Of a stretch of 64,000 nt of DNA, positions 40,615 to 49,281 are shown piece by piece. The notes below the pieces were generated by a model. It searched no databases, was not told where the DNA came from, and saw only the letters and a program-made list of their open reading frames with translations. Where the stretch lies: assembly GCA_020632955.1 (NCBI GenBank), contig JACKEO010000015.1, positions 60,492-124,491 of the forward strand, read 5' to 3'. Numbering within the stretch: position 1 is the stretch's first letter; each line of letters begins with the position of its first letter. Source of the DNA: Alphaproteobacteria bacterium (GTDB lineage Bacteria; Myxococcota_A; UBA796; GCA-2862545). Position numbers and translations under genes: made by a program.

Positions 40615-42515
40615 AGGTCGCCCGGGCTCGGGAAGGACACGTCGGGCTGGCGGAAGGAGTCGTAGGGCTGCTCGTGCAGGGCCCTCCCGCAGCGCACGCC
40701 CACCACGTGCGGCGCGCGCACGTCCACCACGACGAGCCGGCGGCGCAGCGCGCCCACCGTGCCCATCGACGTGCCGTCGAGCAGCACCTCGCAGGCCTCG
40801 GCGTACTCGGACGGGAAGTGGACCGACGCCGGCACCAGGTCGACGTGCTCGACCAGCTCGCGACGCTCCCCCGGGGCCAGGTCGACCGTGATCAGCTTGG
40901 GGATGAGGCCCACCCCGCGGATCTCCACCTCGTGGACCCCCGGGCTCAGGGGGAAGCAGCCCGCCTGCCTGCTGTGGAAGCGCATCTCGCCGTTCACGTA
41001 GATCTCGGCGGGCGCCTCGGGGGTGCGGATCTCGACGCAGGCCGGCGCGGTGGAGACCGGGGCGGCCTCGGCGCTGCCGTCGGCCGAGGGGGCCGTGGTC
41101 CGCGCCGTGTCGGTGGGCGTGGCGGCGGCCACCGCGGGGGCCTCCTGCACGGCAGGGGCGCGCGGCGCGCGGGGGCGTGGACGCTCCGCGGGGGCCGGCG
41201 TCTCCGGGGACACCACCGGCGGGGGCGTGGCGGGCGAGGGGACCTCCACCGCCGACACCTCGGGCGGCAGCACCACGCTCACCGGCGGAGCGGCGGGCGG
41301 CGCCCCCAGGGCCGCGACCGCCTCCACCACCGCGGGCTCCCGCGGCTCTGCGTGCCCGCTCTCGGTGTCGCGCGTGAGCCACCCCATGCCCGTGAAGGCA
41401 CCGAACAGCACGACCAGCACCGCGCTCGCGGCCCACACGAACCACCGCCGTCGGCTGTCGCGTTCGTCGACGCCGTGGAAGCGCTGCAGCAGGGCGAGCG
41501 CCTCGGGGTGGTCGGGCTCCATCGTGAGCAGGCGGTTGATCAGGCGGAGGCCACCCAGGTGGTCGCCGGCGGCGAGCAGGTCGCGCCCCTGCTCCAGCAG
41601 CCGCAGGCCGAGGAAGACCTCCAGCTCGCGCTCCAGGGCGTCGGCGTCGTCGAGCACCCGGGCCAGGCTCCAGCGAGGCTCCTCGGGGTCGAAGCCCACC
41701 TCGTCCAGACAGGCCCGGAGCGCGGCCACCACCTCGTCGGCGGAGGCGTGCCGGTCGTCGGGCGCGGGGGACAGCAGCCGCTCGATGACGTCGGCGAGCG
41801 ACGGGGAGATGGTGGGCGCCAGCTCGGCCACGGGCGCGCGGTTCCCCTCGATGATGTTCTTGAGGATGAGGCTGGGGTTCGAGCCCGAGAAAGGCAGGTG
41901 CCCGGTGACGAGGAAGTAGAGCAGCGTGCCCAGGCTGAAGAGGTCGGAGCGCACGTCGAGCTCCTCCTCCCGGGCCTGTTCCGGCGACATGAAGGCCGGC
42001 GAGCCCACGAGCGCGCCCGTCATCGTGACCTGCGTCTCGTCGAGGAAGCGCGCGATGCCGAAGTCCATCAGCTTCACGCAGCCGTCGCGACGGAGCATCA
42101 CGTTGTCGGGCTTCAGGTCGCGGTGGAGGATGCCGGCGGCGTGCGCGTAGGCCAGCGCCTCGGCCAGCGACAGGCCCATGGCGGCCACCACCTCCGACGG
42201 CAGGCGTCGGCAGCGGTGCATCAGCTCGGTGAGGGTCTCGCCGTCGACCAGCTCGGTGATGATGTAGCAGTCGTCGTGATCGACGCCCGAGTAGTCGAAG
42301 ATCTCGAGGATGTGCGGGTGGCGCAGGTGCTCGATGGCGCGCGCCTCGCGGGCGAAGCGCACGCGGTTGCGCGTGGACGACGAGAGGTGGGGGTGGAGCA
42401 CCTTGATGGCGACCTGGCGCTTCAGGGTGGCGTGACGGCCACGGTAGACCGTGGCCATCCCCCCCTCTCCGATCTTGGAGAGCACCTCGTACTTGTCGAG
42501 GTTGCTGCCGATCAC
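40611..42515 (-). CDS. Ser/Thr protein kinase with C-terminal extracytoplasmic domain
   Basis: A 634-residue eukaryote-like kinase. Kinase domain about 8-270: GEGGMATVYRG (P-loop), AIKVL (Lys), HRDLKPDN (catalytic loop), DFG and APD-like region. About 270-345 is helical, a membrane helix lies near 350-375 (WFVWAASAVLVVLFGAFTGMGW), and a long Pro/Ala-rich linker leads to a C-terminal PEGA-like beta domain (EIYVNGEMRFHSRQAGCFPLSPGVHEVEIRG). It would sense something outside the membrane and phosphorylate targets inside. Start at GTG 42515. It heads the lipoprotein pair operon. FHA-bearing regulators such as the one at 31888 are possible partners. Confidence 0.93.
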   Translation of the reverse strand: MIGSNLDKYEVLSKIGEGGMATVYRGRHATLKRQVAIKVLHPHLSSSTRNRVRFAREARAIEHLRHPHILEIFDYSGVDHDDCYIITELVDGETLTELMHRCRRLPSEVVAAMGLSLAEALAYAHAAGILHRDLKPDNVMLRRDGCVKLMDFGIARFLDETQVTMTGALVGSPAFMSPEQAREEELDVRSDLFSLGTLLYFLVTGHLPFSGSNPSLILKNIIEGNRAPVAELAPTISPSLADVIERLLSPAPDDRHASADEVVAALRACLDEVGFDPEEPRWSLARVLDDADALERELEVFLGLRLLEQGRDLLAAGDHLGGLRLINRLLTMEPDHPEALALLQRFHGVDERDSRRRWFVWAASAVLVVLFGAFTGMGWLTRDTESGHAEPREPAVVEAVAALGAPPAAPPVSVVLPPEVSAVEVPSPATPPPVVSPETPAPAERPRPRAPRAPAVQEAPAVAAATPTDTARTTAPSADGSAEAAPVSTAPACVEIRTPEAPAEIYVNGEMRFHSRQAGCFPLSPGVHEVEIRGVGLIPKLITVDLAPGERRELVEHVDLVPASVHFPSEYAEACEVLLDGTSMGTVGALRRRLVVVDVRAPHVVGVRCGRALHEQPYDSFRQPDVSFPSPGDL

Positions 42516-42585
42516 CTGCTCGCCCCCGCGGCCCGTCGGTGGCCAGCGCGCATCGTAACCGCAGCGGACGCGGCCCGCGGGTCGG

Positions 42586-43437
42586 TCATGCCAGGGACGG
42601 GGCGCCGCTCGCGTCGATCAGGCCGTCCTCCTCCAGGCGGCGCAGGATGAAGCTCGCCGTCTCCTCGATGGCGCGGTTCGACACGTCGATCACCGGCCAG
42701 CGGTTCCCCCGGTAGATGCGCTCCGCGTGCTCCAGCTCGGCGAGGATGTACCCCATGTCGCAGTAGTTGGTGTCGGCCGGCATCTTCATGGCCCGGAGGC
42801 GCGCGGTGCGGATGCGCTGCAGCGTGCCGGGGTCGATGGTGAGCGCGAAGATGCGGCGGGGGTCGCAGGCGTAGAGCTGCTCGGGCGGCTCCTGCTCCAG
42901 CACCAGCGGCTGGTTGGCCACGCGCAGGCCGCGGTGGGCCAGGTAGGTGGACAGCGGCGTCTTGCCCGTGCGCGACACGCCCACGAGCACCACGTCGGCC
43001 TCGGCGAGCAGGTGCGGCTTGCGTCCGTCGTCCACCGCGAGCGTGAACTCGATGGCGGCGATGCGCTGGTAGTACCGCTCGTCGGCGCGGTGCAGCAGGC
43101 CGGGCTCGCCGCGCGGGGCCTCGTCGAGGAAGCCCTCCAGCGAGTCGAGCAGGGGGCCCAGCACGTCGACGTGGCGCACGCCGTAGGCCTTGGCGTACTG
43201 CTCGGCGGTGGAGCGGGCCTCGCGCCCCACGAGGGTCCAGATCACCAGGGCGTCGGCCTTCTGCGCGTCGCGGAAGACGTCCTCCAGCCCCTCCTCGCGC
43301 ACCAGGCTGTACGTGCGGGTGAAGGCGCCCGCGTCGCCGAACTGGCGGAGGGCGGCCTGCAGCACGCTGCGGGCGGTGTTCCCGGTGCCGCCCGACACCA
43401 GGAAGACGGGCCTGCGGGGGGGCTTCGGATCGCTCAT
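42586..43437 (-). CDS. ppsR: pyruvate, phosphate dikinase regulatory protein (PDRP-type)
   Basis: A 283-residue protein of the DUF299/kinase-pyrophosphorylase family. The nucleotide-binding motif GVSRTGKTPLSTYLAHRG is at about residues 152-169, and the N-terminal block FLVSGGTGNTARSVL and the C-terminal NRWPVIDVSNRAIEETAS are typical. These bifunctional enzymes switch pyruvate,phosphate dikinase or PEP synthase off by ADP-dependent phosphorylation and on by phosphate-dependent removal. The regulated enzyme is not in the window. The gene is 70 bases before the kinase on the same strand. The symbol is given by family only. Confidence 0.9.
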   Translation of the reverse strand: MSDPKPPRRPVFLVSGGTGNTARSVLQAALRQFGDAGAFTRTYSLVREEGLEDVFRDAQKADALVIWTLVGREARSTAEQYAKAYGVRHVDVLGPLLDSLEGFLDEAPRGEPGLLHRADERYYQRIAAIEFTLAVDDGRKPHLLAEADVVLVGVSRTGKTPLSTYLAHRGLRVANQPLVLEQEPPEQLYACDPRRIFALTIDPGTLQRIRTARLRAMKMPADTNYCDMGYILAELEHAERIYRGNRWPVIDVSNRAIEETASFILRRLEEDGLIDASGAPSLA

Positions 43438-43514
43438 CGGGCCTCCGGCGAGGGCCGGGCCGGCCTATCGCGCCTGCCCTCCCGCGGCGCGCTAGGACCC
43501 CCGCGGAGGTGGGC

Positions 43515-44624
43515 GTGGGCATGCTCGACGGGGTGCGGATCCTCGACCTGTCCCGGCTGCTGCCCGGGCCGGCCTGTGCGTCGTGGCTCCGGGGCCAGGG
43601 TGCCGTGGTCGACCGCGTGGAGGCGCCCGGGCGCGGGGACTTCACCCGCCACATCCCCCCGTACGTGCCGGTGGAGGGTGGGGAGGTCGGCGCCTACTTC
43701 GCGGCCACCTCGCGCGGCGTGCGCAGCGTGGCCGTGGACCTGCGGCACGCCGACGGCATCGCGCTCGTGCGGCGCCTGGCCCCCCGCTACGACGTGCTCC
43801 TCGAGGGCTTCCGTCCGGGCGTGCTCGAGGCGATGGGGCTCGGCCCCGACGTGCTCCACGCCGAGGCGCCGGGCCTCGTGATCGCCCGGCTGTCCGGCTA
43901 CGGGCAGACCGGTCCGTGGGCGTCCCGGGTGGGGCACGACGTGAACTACCTGGGCCTGTCGGGGGCGCTGTCGGCCCAGGCGGAGGGCCCCCGCGGCCTC
44001 GCGCTGCCCACGGTGCAGGTGGCCGACATGGCGGGCGCGCTGGTGGCGGCCGCGGGCATCTGCGCCGCCCTCGCCGAGCGGGCGCGCACCGGGCGCGGGC
44101 GGGTGCTCGACGTCTCCCTGGCCGAGGCCGCGCTGTGGGTGGCCTCGCCGCTGCTCGCGGGGGCCACGGGGGAGGGCGTGGACCCGGGTCCCGGGGAGCA
44201 CCTGCTGTCGGGCGGCCTGCCGGTGTACGGCACCTTCCGCTGCGCCGACGGCCGCTGGCTCACCCTGGGGGCGCTGGAGCCCAAGTTCCAGCAGGCCCTC
44301 GTCGCGCGCCTCGACGGCGATCTCGGCGTGCTCGACCATCCGGTGCTCGCCGCGCGCCTGGCCACCCAGCCGCGCGACCACTGGGTGGAGGCGCTGCAGG
44401 AGGTGTGCGCGGGGCCCGCGCTCGCGCCCAGCGAGGTGGCCGACCATCCCCAGCACGCCGCGCGGGGAGCGGCGGTGCGCCAGGGCGCGATCACCTGGGT
44501 GCGTCCTCCGCTCGGGGAGCTGCCCGACGGCGGCGTGCCTGCGCTGGGCGCCCACACCGACGTGGTGCTCGGCGAGGCCGGGGTCGACGCCGGGCCGCTC
44601 CGGGCCGCGGGCGCCGTGGCCTGA
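43515..44624 (+). CDS. CoA transferase, CaiB/BaiF family (alpha-methylacyl-CoA racemase-like)
   Basis: A 369-residue family III CoA transferase. N-terminal LDLSRLLPGPACASWLRGQGAVVDRVE and the catalytic-region ATSRGVRSVAVDLRH lead to the motifs RLSGYGQTGPWASRVGHDVNYLGLSG and YGTFRCADGRWLTLGALEPKF. A catalytic Asp is expected in GHDVNYL. Such enzymes move CoA between acids, or epimerise 2-methylacyl-CoA. GTG 43515 lies five bases after GGAGG; ATG 43521 and GTG 43509 are alternatives. A TAGGAC hexamer lies 22 bases upstream. The stop overlaps the next small gene (TGATG). Confidence 0.88.
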   Translation: MGMLDGVRILDLSRLLPGPACASWLRGQGAVVDRVEAPGRGDFTRHIPPYVPVEGGEVGAYFAATSRGVRSVAVDLRHADGIALVRRLAPRYDVLLEGFRPGVLEAMGLGPDVLHAEAPGLVIARLSGYGQTGPWASRVGHDVNYLGLSGALSAQAEGPRGLALPTVQVADMAGALVAAAGICAALAERARTGRGRVLDVSLAEAALWVASPLLAGATGEGVDPGPGEHLLSGGLPVYGTFRCADGRWLTLGALEPKFQQALVARLDGDLGVLDHPVLAARLATQPRDHWVEALQEVCAGPALAPSEVADHPQHAARGAAVRQGAITWVRPPLGELPDGGVPALGAHTDVVLGEAGVDAGPLRAAGAVA

Positions 44625-44761
44625 TGCCCACCCACCTCGACCTCGCCGCGCTCGCCCTGGCGCACTGCATCATCCTCGGCATCGCGTGGCTGCGCTACCG
44701 CTGGATCCCGCACCGGCGGGCCCTGCGTGAGGCCGGGGGAGGTCCGCGAGCGTCGCGGTGA
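44624..44761 (+). CDS. small membrane protein
   Basis: A 45-residue protein starting at an ATG that overlaps the CoA transferase stop (TGATG). It has one membrane helix (LALAHCIILGIAWL) and a basic C-terminal tail (RYRWIPHRRALREAGGG). The overlap and the clear membrane helix support it as real, but no family is recognisable. It could be a small anchor or simply spurious. Confidence 0.45.
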   Translation: MPTHLDLAALALAHCIILGIAWLRYRWIPHRRALREAGGGPRASR

Positions 44762-44762
44762 C

Positions 44763-44790
44763 TTGCCCGGGTCGGGCTGGTGGATACGGT
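44763..44790 (+). promoter_or_regulatory. predicted sigma70-type promoter of lon
   Basis: TTGCCC (44763-44768) and TACGGT (44785-44790), spacer 16, 31 bases before ATG 44822. It supports that ATG over the upstream GTG at 44780, which would lie inside the promoter. Moderate match only. Confidence 0.4.
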
Positions 44791-44821
44791 GCCGGTCCCT
44801 CCCGACCCGGACCAGCCCTCC

Positions 44822-47224
44822 ATGGCCTTCGAGACCCCGTCCGACCAGGAAGAGATCGAGCTCCCGCCCGAGCTCGACGTCCCGGTGCTCGCCATCCGCA
44901 ACACCGTGATCTTCCCGGTGCTCGCCTTCCCGATCAACGTCGGGCGGCCGCAGTCGGTCAAGGCGGTGGAGAAGGCGCTGGAGTCGCCCGACAAGCTGCT
45001 CGGGATCGTGGCCCAGAAGGATCCGAAGACCGAGGACCCGCTGCCCGACGACCTCCACCAGGTCGGCACGGTGGTGAAGATCCTCAAGATGGTGAAGGTC
45101 CCCGGCAACAAGCTCAACGTGATCATCCAGGGCATCGCGCGCGCGAAGGTCGACGCGTGGACGTCCACCGACGATCACCTCGCCGCCCGGGTCACCCCGC
45201 GCCGCCCGGCCGACACCGACGCGCCGGAGTCCGAGGCCCTGATGGCCACCCTGCGGGAGCTGGCCCAGAAGATCATCGACCTGTCGCCGCAGATCCCCGC
45301 CGAGGCCACCTTCCTGGTCCGGTCGATCGACAAGCCGGGCGTGCTGGCCGACATCGTCGCCTCCAACCTGAACATCCCCCCCGAGGAGAAGCAGGACCTG
45401 CTGGAGACCTTCGACACCAAGGACCGCATGGAGAAGGTGATCGCCCTGCTCCAGAAGGAGATCCAGGTCCTGGAGCTGTCGAACAAGATCCAGACCGAGG
45501 TGAAGGGCGAGATGGACAAGGCCCAGCGGGAGTACTTCCTGCGGGAGCAGCTCAAGGCCATCCAGAAGGAGCTCGGCGAGGTCGACGAGCGGCAGGAGGA
45601 GTTCGAGGAGCTCAAGCGGTCCATCAAGCGCGCCAAGATGCCGCGCGAGGTGGAGGAGGTCGCGGTGAAGGAGCTCAAGCGCATGGCGCGCATGAGCCCG
45701 GGCGCCGCCGAGTACACCGTGAGCCGCACCTACCTCGACTGGCTCACGGATCTGCCCTGGTCGAAGGAGAGCGACGACCGCCTCGACGTGAACGAGGCCG
45801 CCCAGATCCTCGACGAGGACCACTACGGGCTGGAGAAGGTCAAGAAGCGGATGATCGAGTTCCTCTCGGTCCTCAAGCTCAAGAAGGACCTCAAGGGCCC
45901 CATCCTCTGCCTCGTGGGTCCCCCCGGCGTGGGCAAGACGAGCCTCGCCAAGTCGGTGGCCCGCGCGCTCAACCGCGAGATGGTGCGCATGAGCCTGGGC
46001 GGCGTGCGTGACGAGGCCGAGATCCGCGGTCACCGCCGCACCTACATCGGCTCGATGCCCGGCAAGGTCATCAAGGGGCTGAAGAAGGCGGGCACCCGCA
46101 ACCCGGTCTTCGTGCTCGACGAGATCGACAAGCTCGGCAGCGACTACCGGGGCGACCCGTCGAGCGCGCTGCTGGAGGTGCTCGACCCCGAGCAGAACGA
46201 CTCCTTCATGGACCACTACCTCGACGTGCCCTTCGACCTGTCGAAGACCCTGTTCATCGCCACGGCGAACGTGCCCGACACCATCCCGGGTCCGCTGCTC
46301 GACCGCATGGAGCTCATCCGGGTCAGCGGCTACACGCACGCCGAGAAGCTGCAGATCGCCAAGCGCTACCTCTGGCCCGAGAACCTCGAGGGCCACGGCC
46401 TCACCGAGGAGCACATCGAGCTCACCGACGAGGGGCTGCACAAGGTGGTCGAGAACTACACGCGGGAGGCGGGCGTGCGCTCGCTGAAGCGCGAGCTCGC
46501 CGCCATCTGCCGCTGGGGCGCCAAGCAGGTGGCCAGCGGCGCTGCCAAGGAGCGCATCGTCGTCGACGCCGAGCTCGTCGAGGAGATCCGCGGCCCCATC
46601 CACTACTGGAAGGACATCGCCGAGCGCACCAGCGTGCCGGGCGTGGCCACCGGGCTCGCCTGGACGGCGGTGGGCGGCGAGATCCTCTTCATCGAGGCCA
46701 CGCGCATGAAGGGCAAGGGCGGGCTCACGCTCACCGGCTCGCTGGGCGACGTGATGAAGGAGTCCGTGAGCGTGGCGCGCAGCTACCTCCGCTCCGAGGC
46801 CGCGTCCTTCGGCATCGCCGACGAGGTCTTCGAGCAGTTCGACCTGCACGTGCACGTGCCCTCGGGAGCCATCCCCAAGGACGGCCCCAGCGCGGGCGTC
46901 ACGATGATCACGGCGCTGGCCTCGCTGCTCACGGGCATCCACGTGGATCCCACCGTGGCGATGACCGGCGAGATCACGCTGCGCGGGGCGGTGCTGCCCG
47001 TGGGCGGCGTGAAGGAGAAGGTGCTGGCCGCCCACCGCGCGGGCATCAGGACGGTCATCCTCCCCGACAAGAACCGCAAGGATCTCACCGAGGTCCCCGA
47101 CGAGATCCAGGAGGAGATGCGCTTCGAGTTCGTCGGGCGCATGGAGCAGGTGCTCTCGCTCACGCTCGGCGCCGAGGCCCTCGCGGCGGCGCGCGAGAAG
47201 CTGGCCGCGGCCGGCGGCACCTGA
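44822..47224 (+). CDS. lon: ATP-dependent Lon protease
   Basis: An 800-residue Lon. N-terminal substrate domain about residues 20-220 (LPVLAIRNTVIFPVLAFPI-like start), AAA+ with Walker A GPPGVGKT near residue 364 and Walker B FVLDEIDK, and a C-terminal serine/lysine protease domain with KDGPSAGVTM (catalytic Ser) and GGVKEKVLAA (catalytic Lys). It forms a hexamer that degrades misfolded and some regulatory proteins in the cytoplasm. I use ATG 44822; GTG 44780 is the other candidate. It is followed closely by the coiled-coil membrane protein. The stop is TGA at 47222-47224. Confidence 0.97.
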   Translation: MAFETPSDQEEIELPPELDVPVLAIRNTVIFPVLAFPINVGRPQSVKAVEKALESPDKLLGIVAQKDPKTEDPLPDDLHQVGTVVKILKMVKVPGNKLNVIIQGIARAKVDAWTSTDDHLAARVTPRRPADTDAPESEALMATLRELAQKIIDLSPQIPAEATFLVRSIDKPGVLADIVASNLNIPPEEKQDLLETFDTKDRMEKVIALLQKEIQVLELSNKIQTEVKGEMDKAQREYFLREQLKAIQKELGEVDERQEEFEELKRSIKRAKMPREVEEVAVKELKRMARMSPGAAEYTVSRTYLDWLTDLPWSKESDDRLDVNEAAQILDEDHYGLEKVKKRMIEFLSVLKLKKDLKGPILCLVGPPGVGKTSLAKSVARALNREMVRMSLGGVRDEAEIRGHRRTYIGSMPGKVIKGLKKAGTRNPVFVLDEIDKLGSDYRGDPSSALLEVLDPEQNDSFMDHYLDVPFDLSKTLFIATANVPDTIPGPLLDRMELIRVSGYTHAEKLQIAKRYLWPENLEGHGLTEEHIELTDEGLHKVVENYTREAGVRSLKRELAAICRWGAKQVASGAAKERIVVDAELVEEIRGPIHYWKDIAERTSVPGVATGLAWTAVGGEILFIEATRMKGKGGLTLTGSLGDVMKESVSVARSYLRSEAASFGIADEVFEQFDLHVHVPSGAIPKDGPSAGVTMITALASLLTGIHVDPTVAMTGEITLRGAVLPVGGVKEKVLAAHRAGIRTVILPDKNRKDLTEVPDEIQEEMRFEFVGRMEQVLSLTLGAEALAAAREKLAAAGGT

Positions 47225-47230
47225 TCCTCC

Positions 47231-47761
47231 GTGATCGAGGCCGCCCTCGTCCTCCTCGCGGTCCTGCTCGTGGTGGGGCTGGGGGTGATGCTGGTGGCCC
47301 GCCTGCTCAAGTACGTCCTGTGGGTCGTCGGGCTGGCGGTGGTGGTGCTCCTGCTGCTGCTCCTGGCCGAGCGCTACGGTCCGCGGCCGGTGCAGCGCGA
47401 GGTGCAGGAGGTGCGCACCGAGGTGGCGGCCGAGGCCGGCAAGGCGGCGAAGGCGGCCGAGCAGGAGGCGCGAGCCCAGGCGCGCGCTGCGGGTCGCGAG
47501 GCGGCGCAGCTCGCCGAGGACGCCCGACGCAAGGCCACGAAGGCGGCGCGCGAGGTGGGCGCCCAGGCCACGAAGGCGGCGCGCGAGGTGGGCGCCGAGG
47601 CCGAGCGCGTGGTGCGCGACGCGGGCGCGGAGGCCCTCGAGGCGCTGGAGCCGGCGCGCATCCACGTCACCGAGGCCTTCCGCGTGCCGGGGGCAGGGGA
47701 GCCGGCGCCGCCGCAGCCCTCGTCCCCCGAGGGCGCCCCGGTTAGCGAGCCGCCGCCATGA
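47231..47761 (+). CDS. membrane protein with Ala-rich coiled coil
   Basis: A 176-residue protein: two strong N-terminal membrane helices (ALVLLAVLLVVGLGVML and YVLWVVGLAVVVLLLLLLA), then an Ala/Glu/Arg-rich coiled coil (QEVRTEVAAEAGKAAKAAEQEARAQ) and a Pro-rich tail. An 11-residue unit is duplicated (ATKAAREVGAQ, ATKAAREVGAE), caused by a 33-base tandem repeat in the DNA. It resembles apolipoprotein-like surface coiled coils only in composition. The stop overlaps the biotin carboxylase start (ATGA), tying it to that operon. Function unknown. Confidence 0.7.
   Translation: MIEAALVLLAVLLVVGLGVMLVARLLKYVLWVVGLAVVVLLLLLLAERYGPRPVQREVQEVRTEVAAEAGKAAKAAEQEARAQARAAGREAAQLAEDARRKATKAAREVGAQATKAAREVGAEAERVVRDAGAEALEALEPARIHVTEAFRVPGAGEPAPPQPSSPEGAPVSEPPP
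47533..47596 (+). repeat. 33-base tandem duplication inside the coiled-coil gene
   Basis: A 31-base stretch, GGCCACGAAGGCGGCGCGCG followed by AGGTGGGCGCC, is present at 47533-47563 and again at 47566-47596, identical and in frame (period 33). It encodes the two 11-residue coiled-coil units and suggests a recent duplication. Confidence 0.9.
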
Positions 47762-49281
47762 CCCACCGCCCCCTCCGCAGAGTCCTCGTCGCCAACCGTG
47801 GCGAGATCGCCGTCCGCGTCATCCGAGGCTGCCACGAGGAGGGCCTGCAGGCCGTCGCCGTGTGCTCGGAGGCCGATGTCGACGCCGTGCACGTGCGCGC
47901 CGCCGACGCCCACGTGGTGGTGGGCCCCGCGCCGTCCGCCGAGTCCTACCTGGTGGTCGACCGCATCCTGCAGGCGGCGCGCGACAGCGGCTGTGACGCG
48001 GTGCACCCGGGCTACGGCTTCCTCTCCGAGAACGCGCGCTTCGCCCAGGCGGTGATCGACGCCGGGCTCACGTGGATCGGTCCGCCTCCCGACGCCATCG
48101 TCGCCATGGGCAGCAAGACGGGCGCCCGGCAGCGCATGGCGGCGGCGGGCGTGCCGCTGGTGCCCGGCACCCTCGAGGCGCTCACCGATCTCGACGAGGC
48201 CCGCCGCATCGCGGTGGACATCGGCTTCCCCGTGATGCTCAAGGCCGCGGCCGGTGGCGGCGGCAAGGGCATGCGCCGGGTGGACGACGAGGCCTCCCTC
48301 GACGCGGCCCTGGCCGCGGCGCGCTCCGAGGCCCGCAAGTCCTTCGCCGACGACGCGGTCTACGTCGAGAAGCTGGTCGAGCGCGCCCGCCACGTCGAGA
48401 TCCAGGTGCTCGCCGACGCCCACGGCCACGTGGTGCACCTCTTCGAGCGCGACTGCTCGGTGCAGCGTCGCCACCAGAAGGTCTTCGAGGAGACCCCCTG
48501 TCCGGTGCTGCCCGACGACGTGCGCGCCGCGATGGGCGAGGTGGCCTGCCGGGCCGCGGCGGCGGTCGACTACGTGGGCGCCGGCACCTGCGAGTTCCTC
48601 CTCGCGGCCGACCACCGCTCCTTCTACTTCCTTGAGATGAACACCCGCCTGCAGGTGGAGCACCCCATCACGGAGCTGCTCACCGGGGTGGACCTGGTGC
48701 GCGCCCAGCTCCGCGTGGCGGCGGGTGAGCCCCTGTGGTTCACGCAGGACGAGCTGGAGCGGCACGGCCACGCGGTGGAGTGCCGCGTGTACGCCGAGGA
48801 CCCGTACGCCGGCTTCCGTCCCGCGCCGGGCCACCTCGCGGGCTACCGCGAGCCCGCCGGGCCCTTCGTGCGGGTGGACGGCGGCGTGCGCGAGGGCGGC
48901 GAGGTCCCCGTGCACTACGACCCGATGGTGGCCAAGCTGGTGGTGTGGGGCCGCGACCGCGCCGAGGCCCTGTCGCGCTGCCGACGCGCGCTGCAGGACT
49001 ACCGGGTGGTGGGCATCCCCACGTCGATCCCCTTCTTCCTGGCGCTCTTCGACGACCCGGACTTCCAGGCCGGGCGCTACGACACCGGCCTGCTCACGCC
49101 GGCCTGGCTCGACGCGAACCTCCCGGCACCCGAGGCGTCCGACGCGGCCTTCGTCGCCGCGGCCGTCGCCGCCTTCGAGGCCCAGGCCAGCCTGGGCGCC
49201 GGCGAGGCGCCGGCGGCCGAGGCGGGCTCCGCGTGGGTGCGCGCCGCGCGCTGGCAGCACGCCCACAGGAGGCCCTGGTGA
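47758..49281 (+). CDS. biotin carboxylase subunit of an acyl-CoA carboxylase
   Basis: A 507-residue biotin carboxylase. The N-terminal RRVLVANRGEIAVRVIRGCHEEG, the Gly-rich ATP loop AAAGGGGKGMRRV and the catalytic blocks VQRRHQKVFEETPCPVL and FLEMNTRLQVEHPITELLTG are all present. It carboxylates biotin with ATP and bicarbonate. The next gene is the biotin carrier, also coupled (GTGA), so together they form the carboxylase half. The carboxyltransferase (acetyl-, propionyl- or methylcrotonyl-CoA) is not in the window, so the acyl substrate cannot be told. Confidence 0.95.
   Translation: MTHRPLRRVLVANRGEIAVRVIRGCHEEGLQAVAVCSEADVDAVHVRAADAHVVVGPAPSAESYLVVDRILQAARDSGCDAVHPGYGFLSENARFAQAVIDAGLTWIGPPPDAIVAMGSKTGARQRMAAAGVPLVPGTLEALTDLDEARRIAVDIGFPVMLKAAAGGGGKGMRRVDDEASLDAALAAARSEARKSFADDAVYVEKLVERARHVEIQVLADAHGHVVHLFERDCSVQRRHQKVFEETPCPVLPDDVRAAMGEVACRAAAAVDYVGAGTCEFLLAADHRSFYFLEMNTRLQVEHPITELLTGVDLVRAQLRVAAGEPLWFTQDELERHGHAVECRVYAEDPYAGFRPAPGHLAGYREPAGPFVRVDGGVREGGEVPVHYDPMVAKLVVWGRDRAEALSRCRRALQDYRVVGIPTSIPFFLALFDDPDFQAGRYDTGLLTPAWLDANLPAPEASDAAFVAAAVAAFEAQASLGAGEAPAAEAGSAWVRAARWQHAHRRPW

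Noticed and set aside
44780..44822. GTG 44780 as lon start
   Set aside because: It lies inside the likely promoter (TTGCCC...TACGGT) and would add an unconserved leader; ATG 44822 is preferred.
43946..47665. A 3.7-kb open minus-strand frame across lon
   Set aside because: Antisense shadow of lon and the CoA transferase; composition is His/Leu/Val-rich with no motif. Lon on the plus strand is certain.
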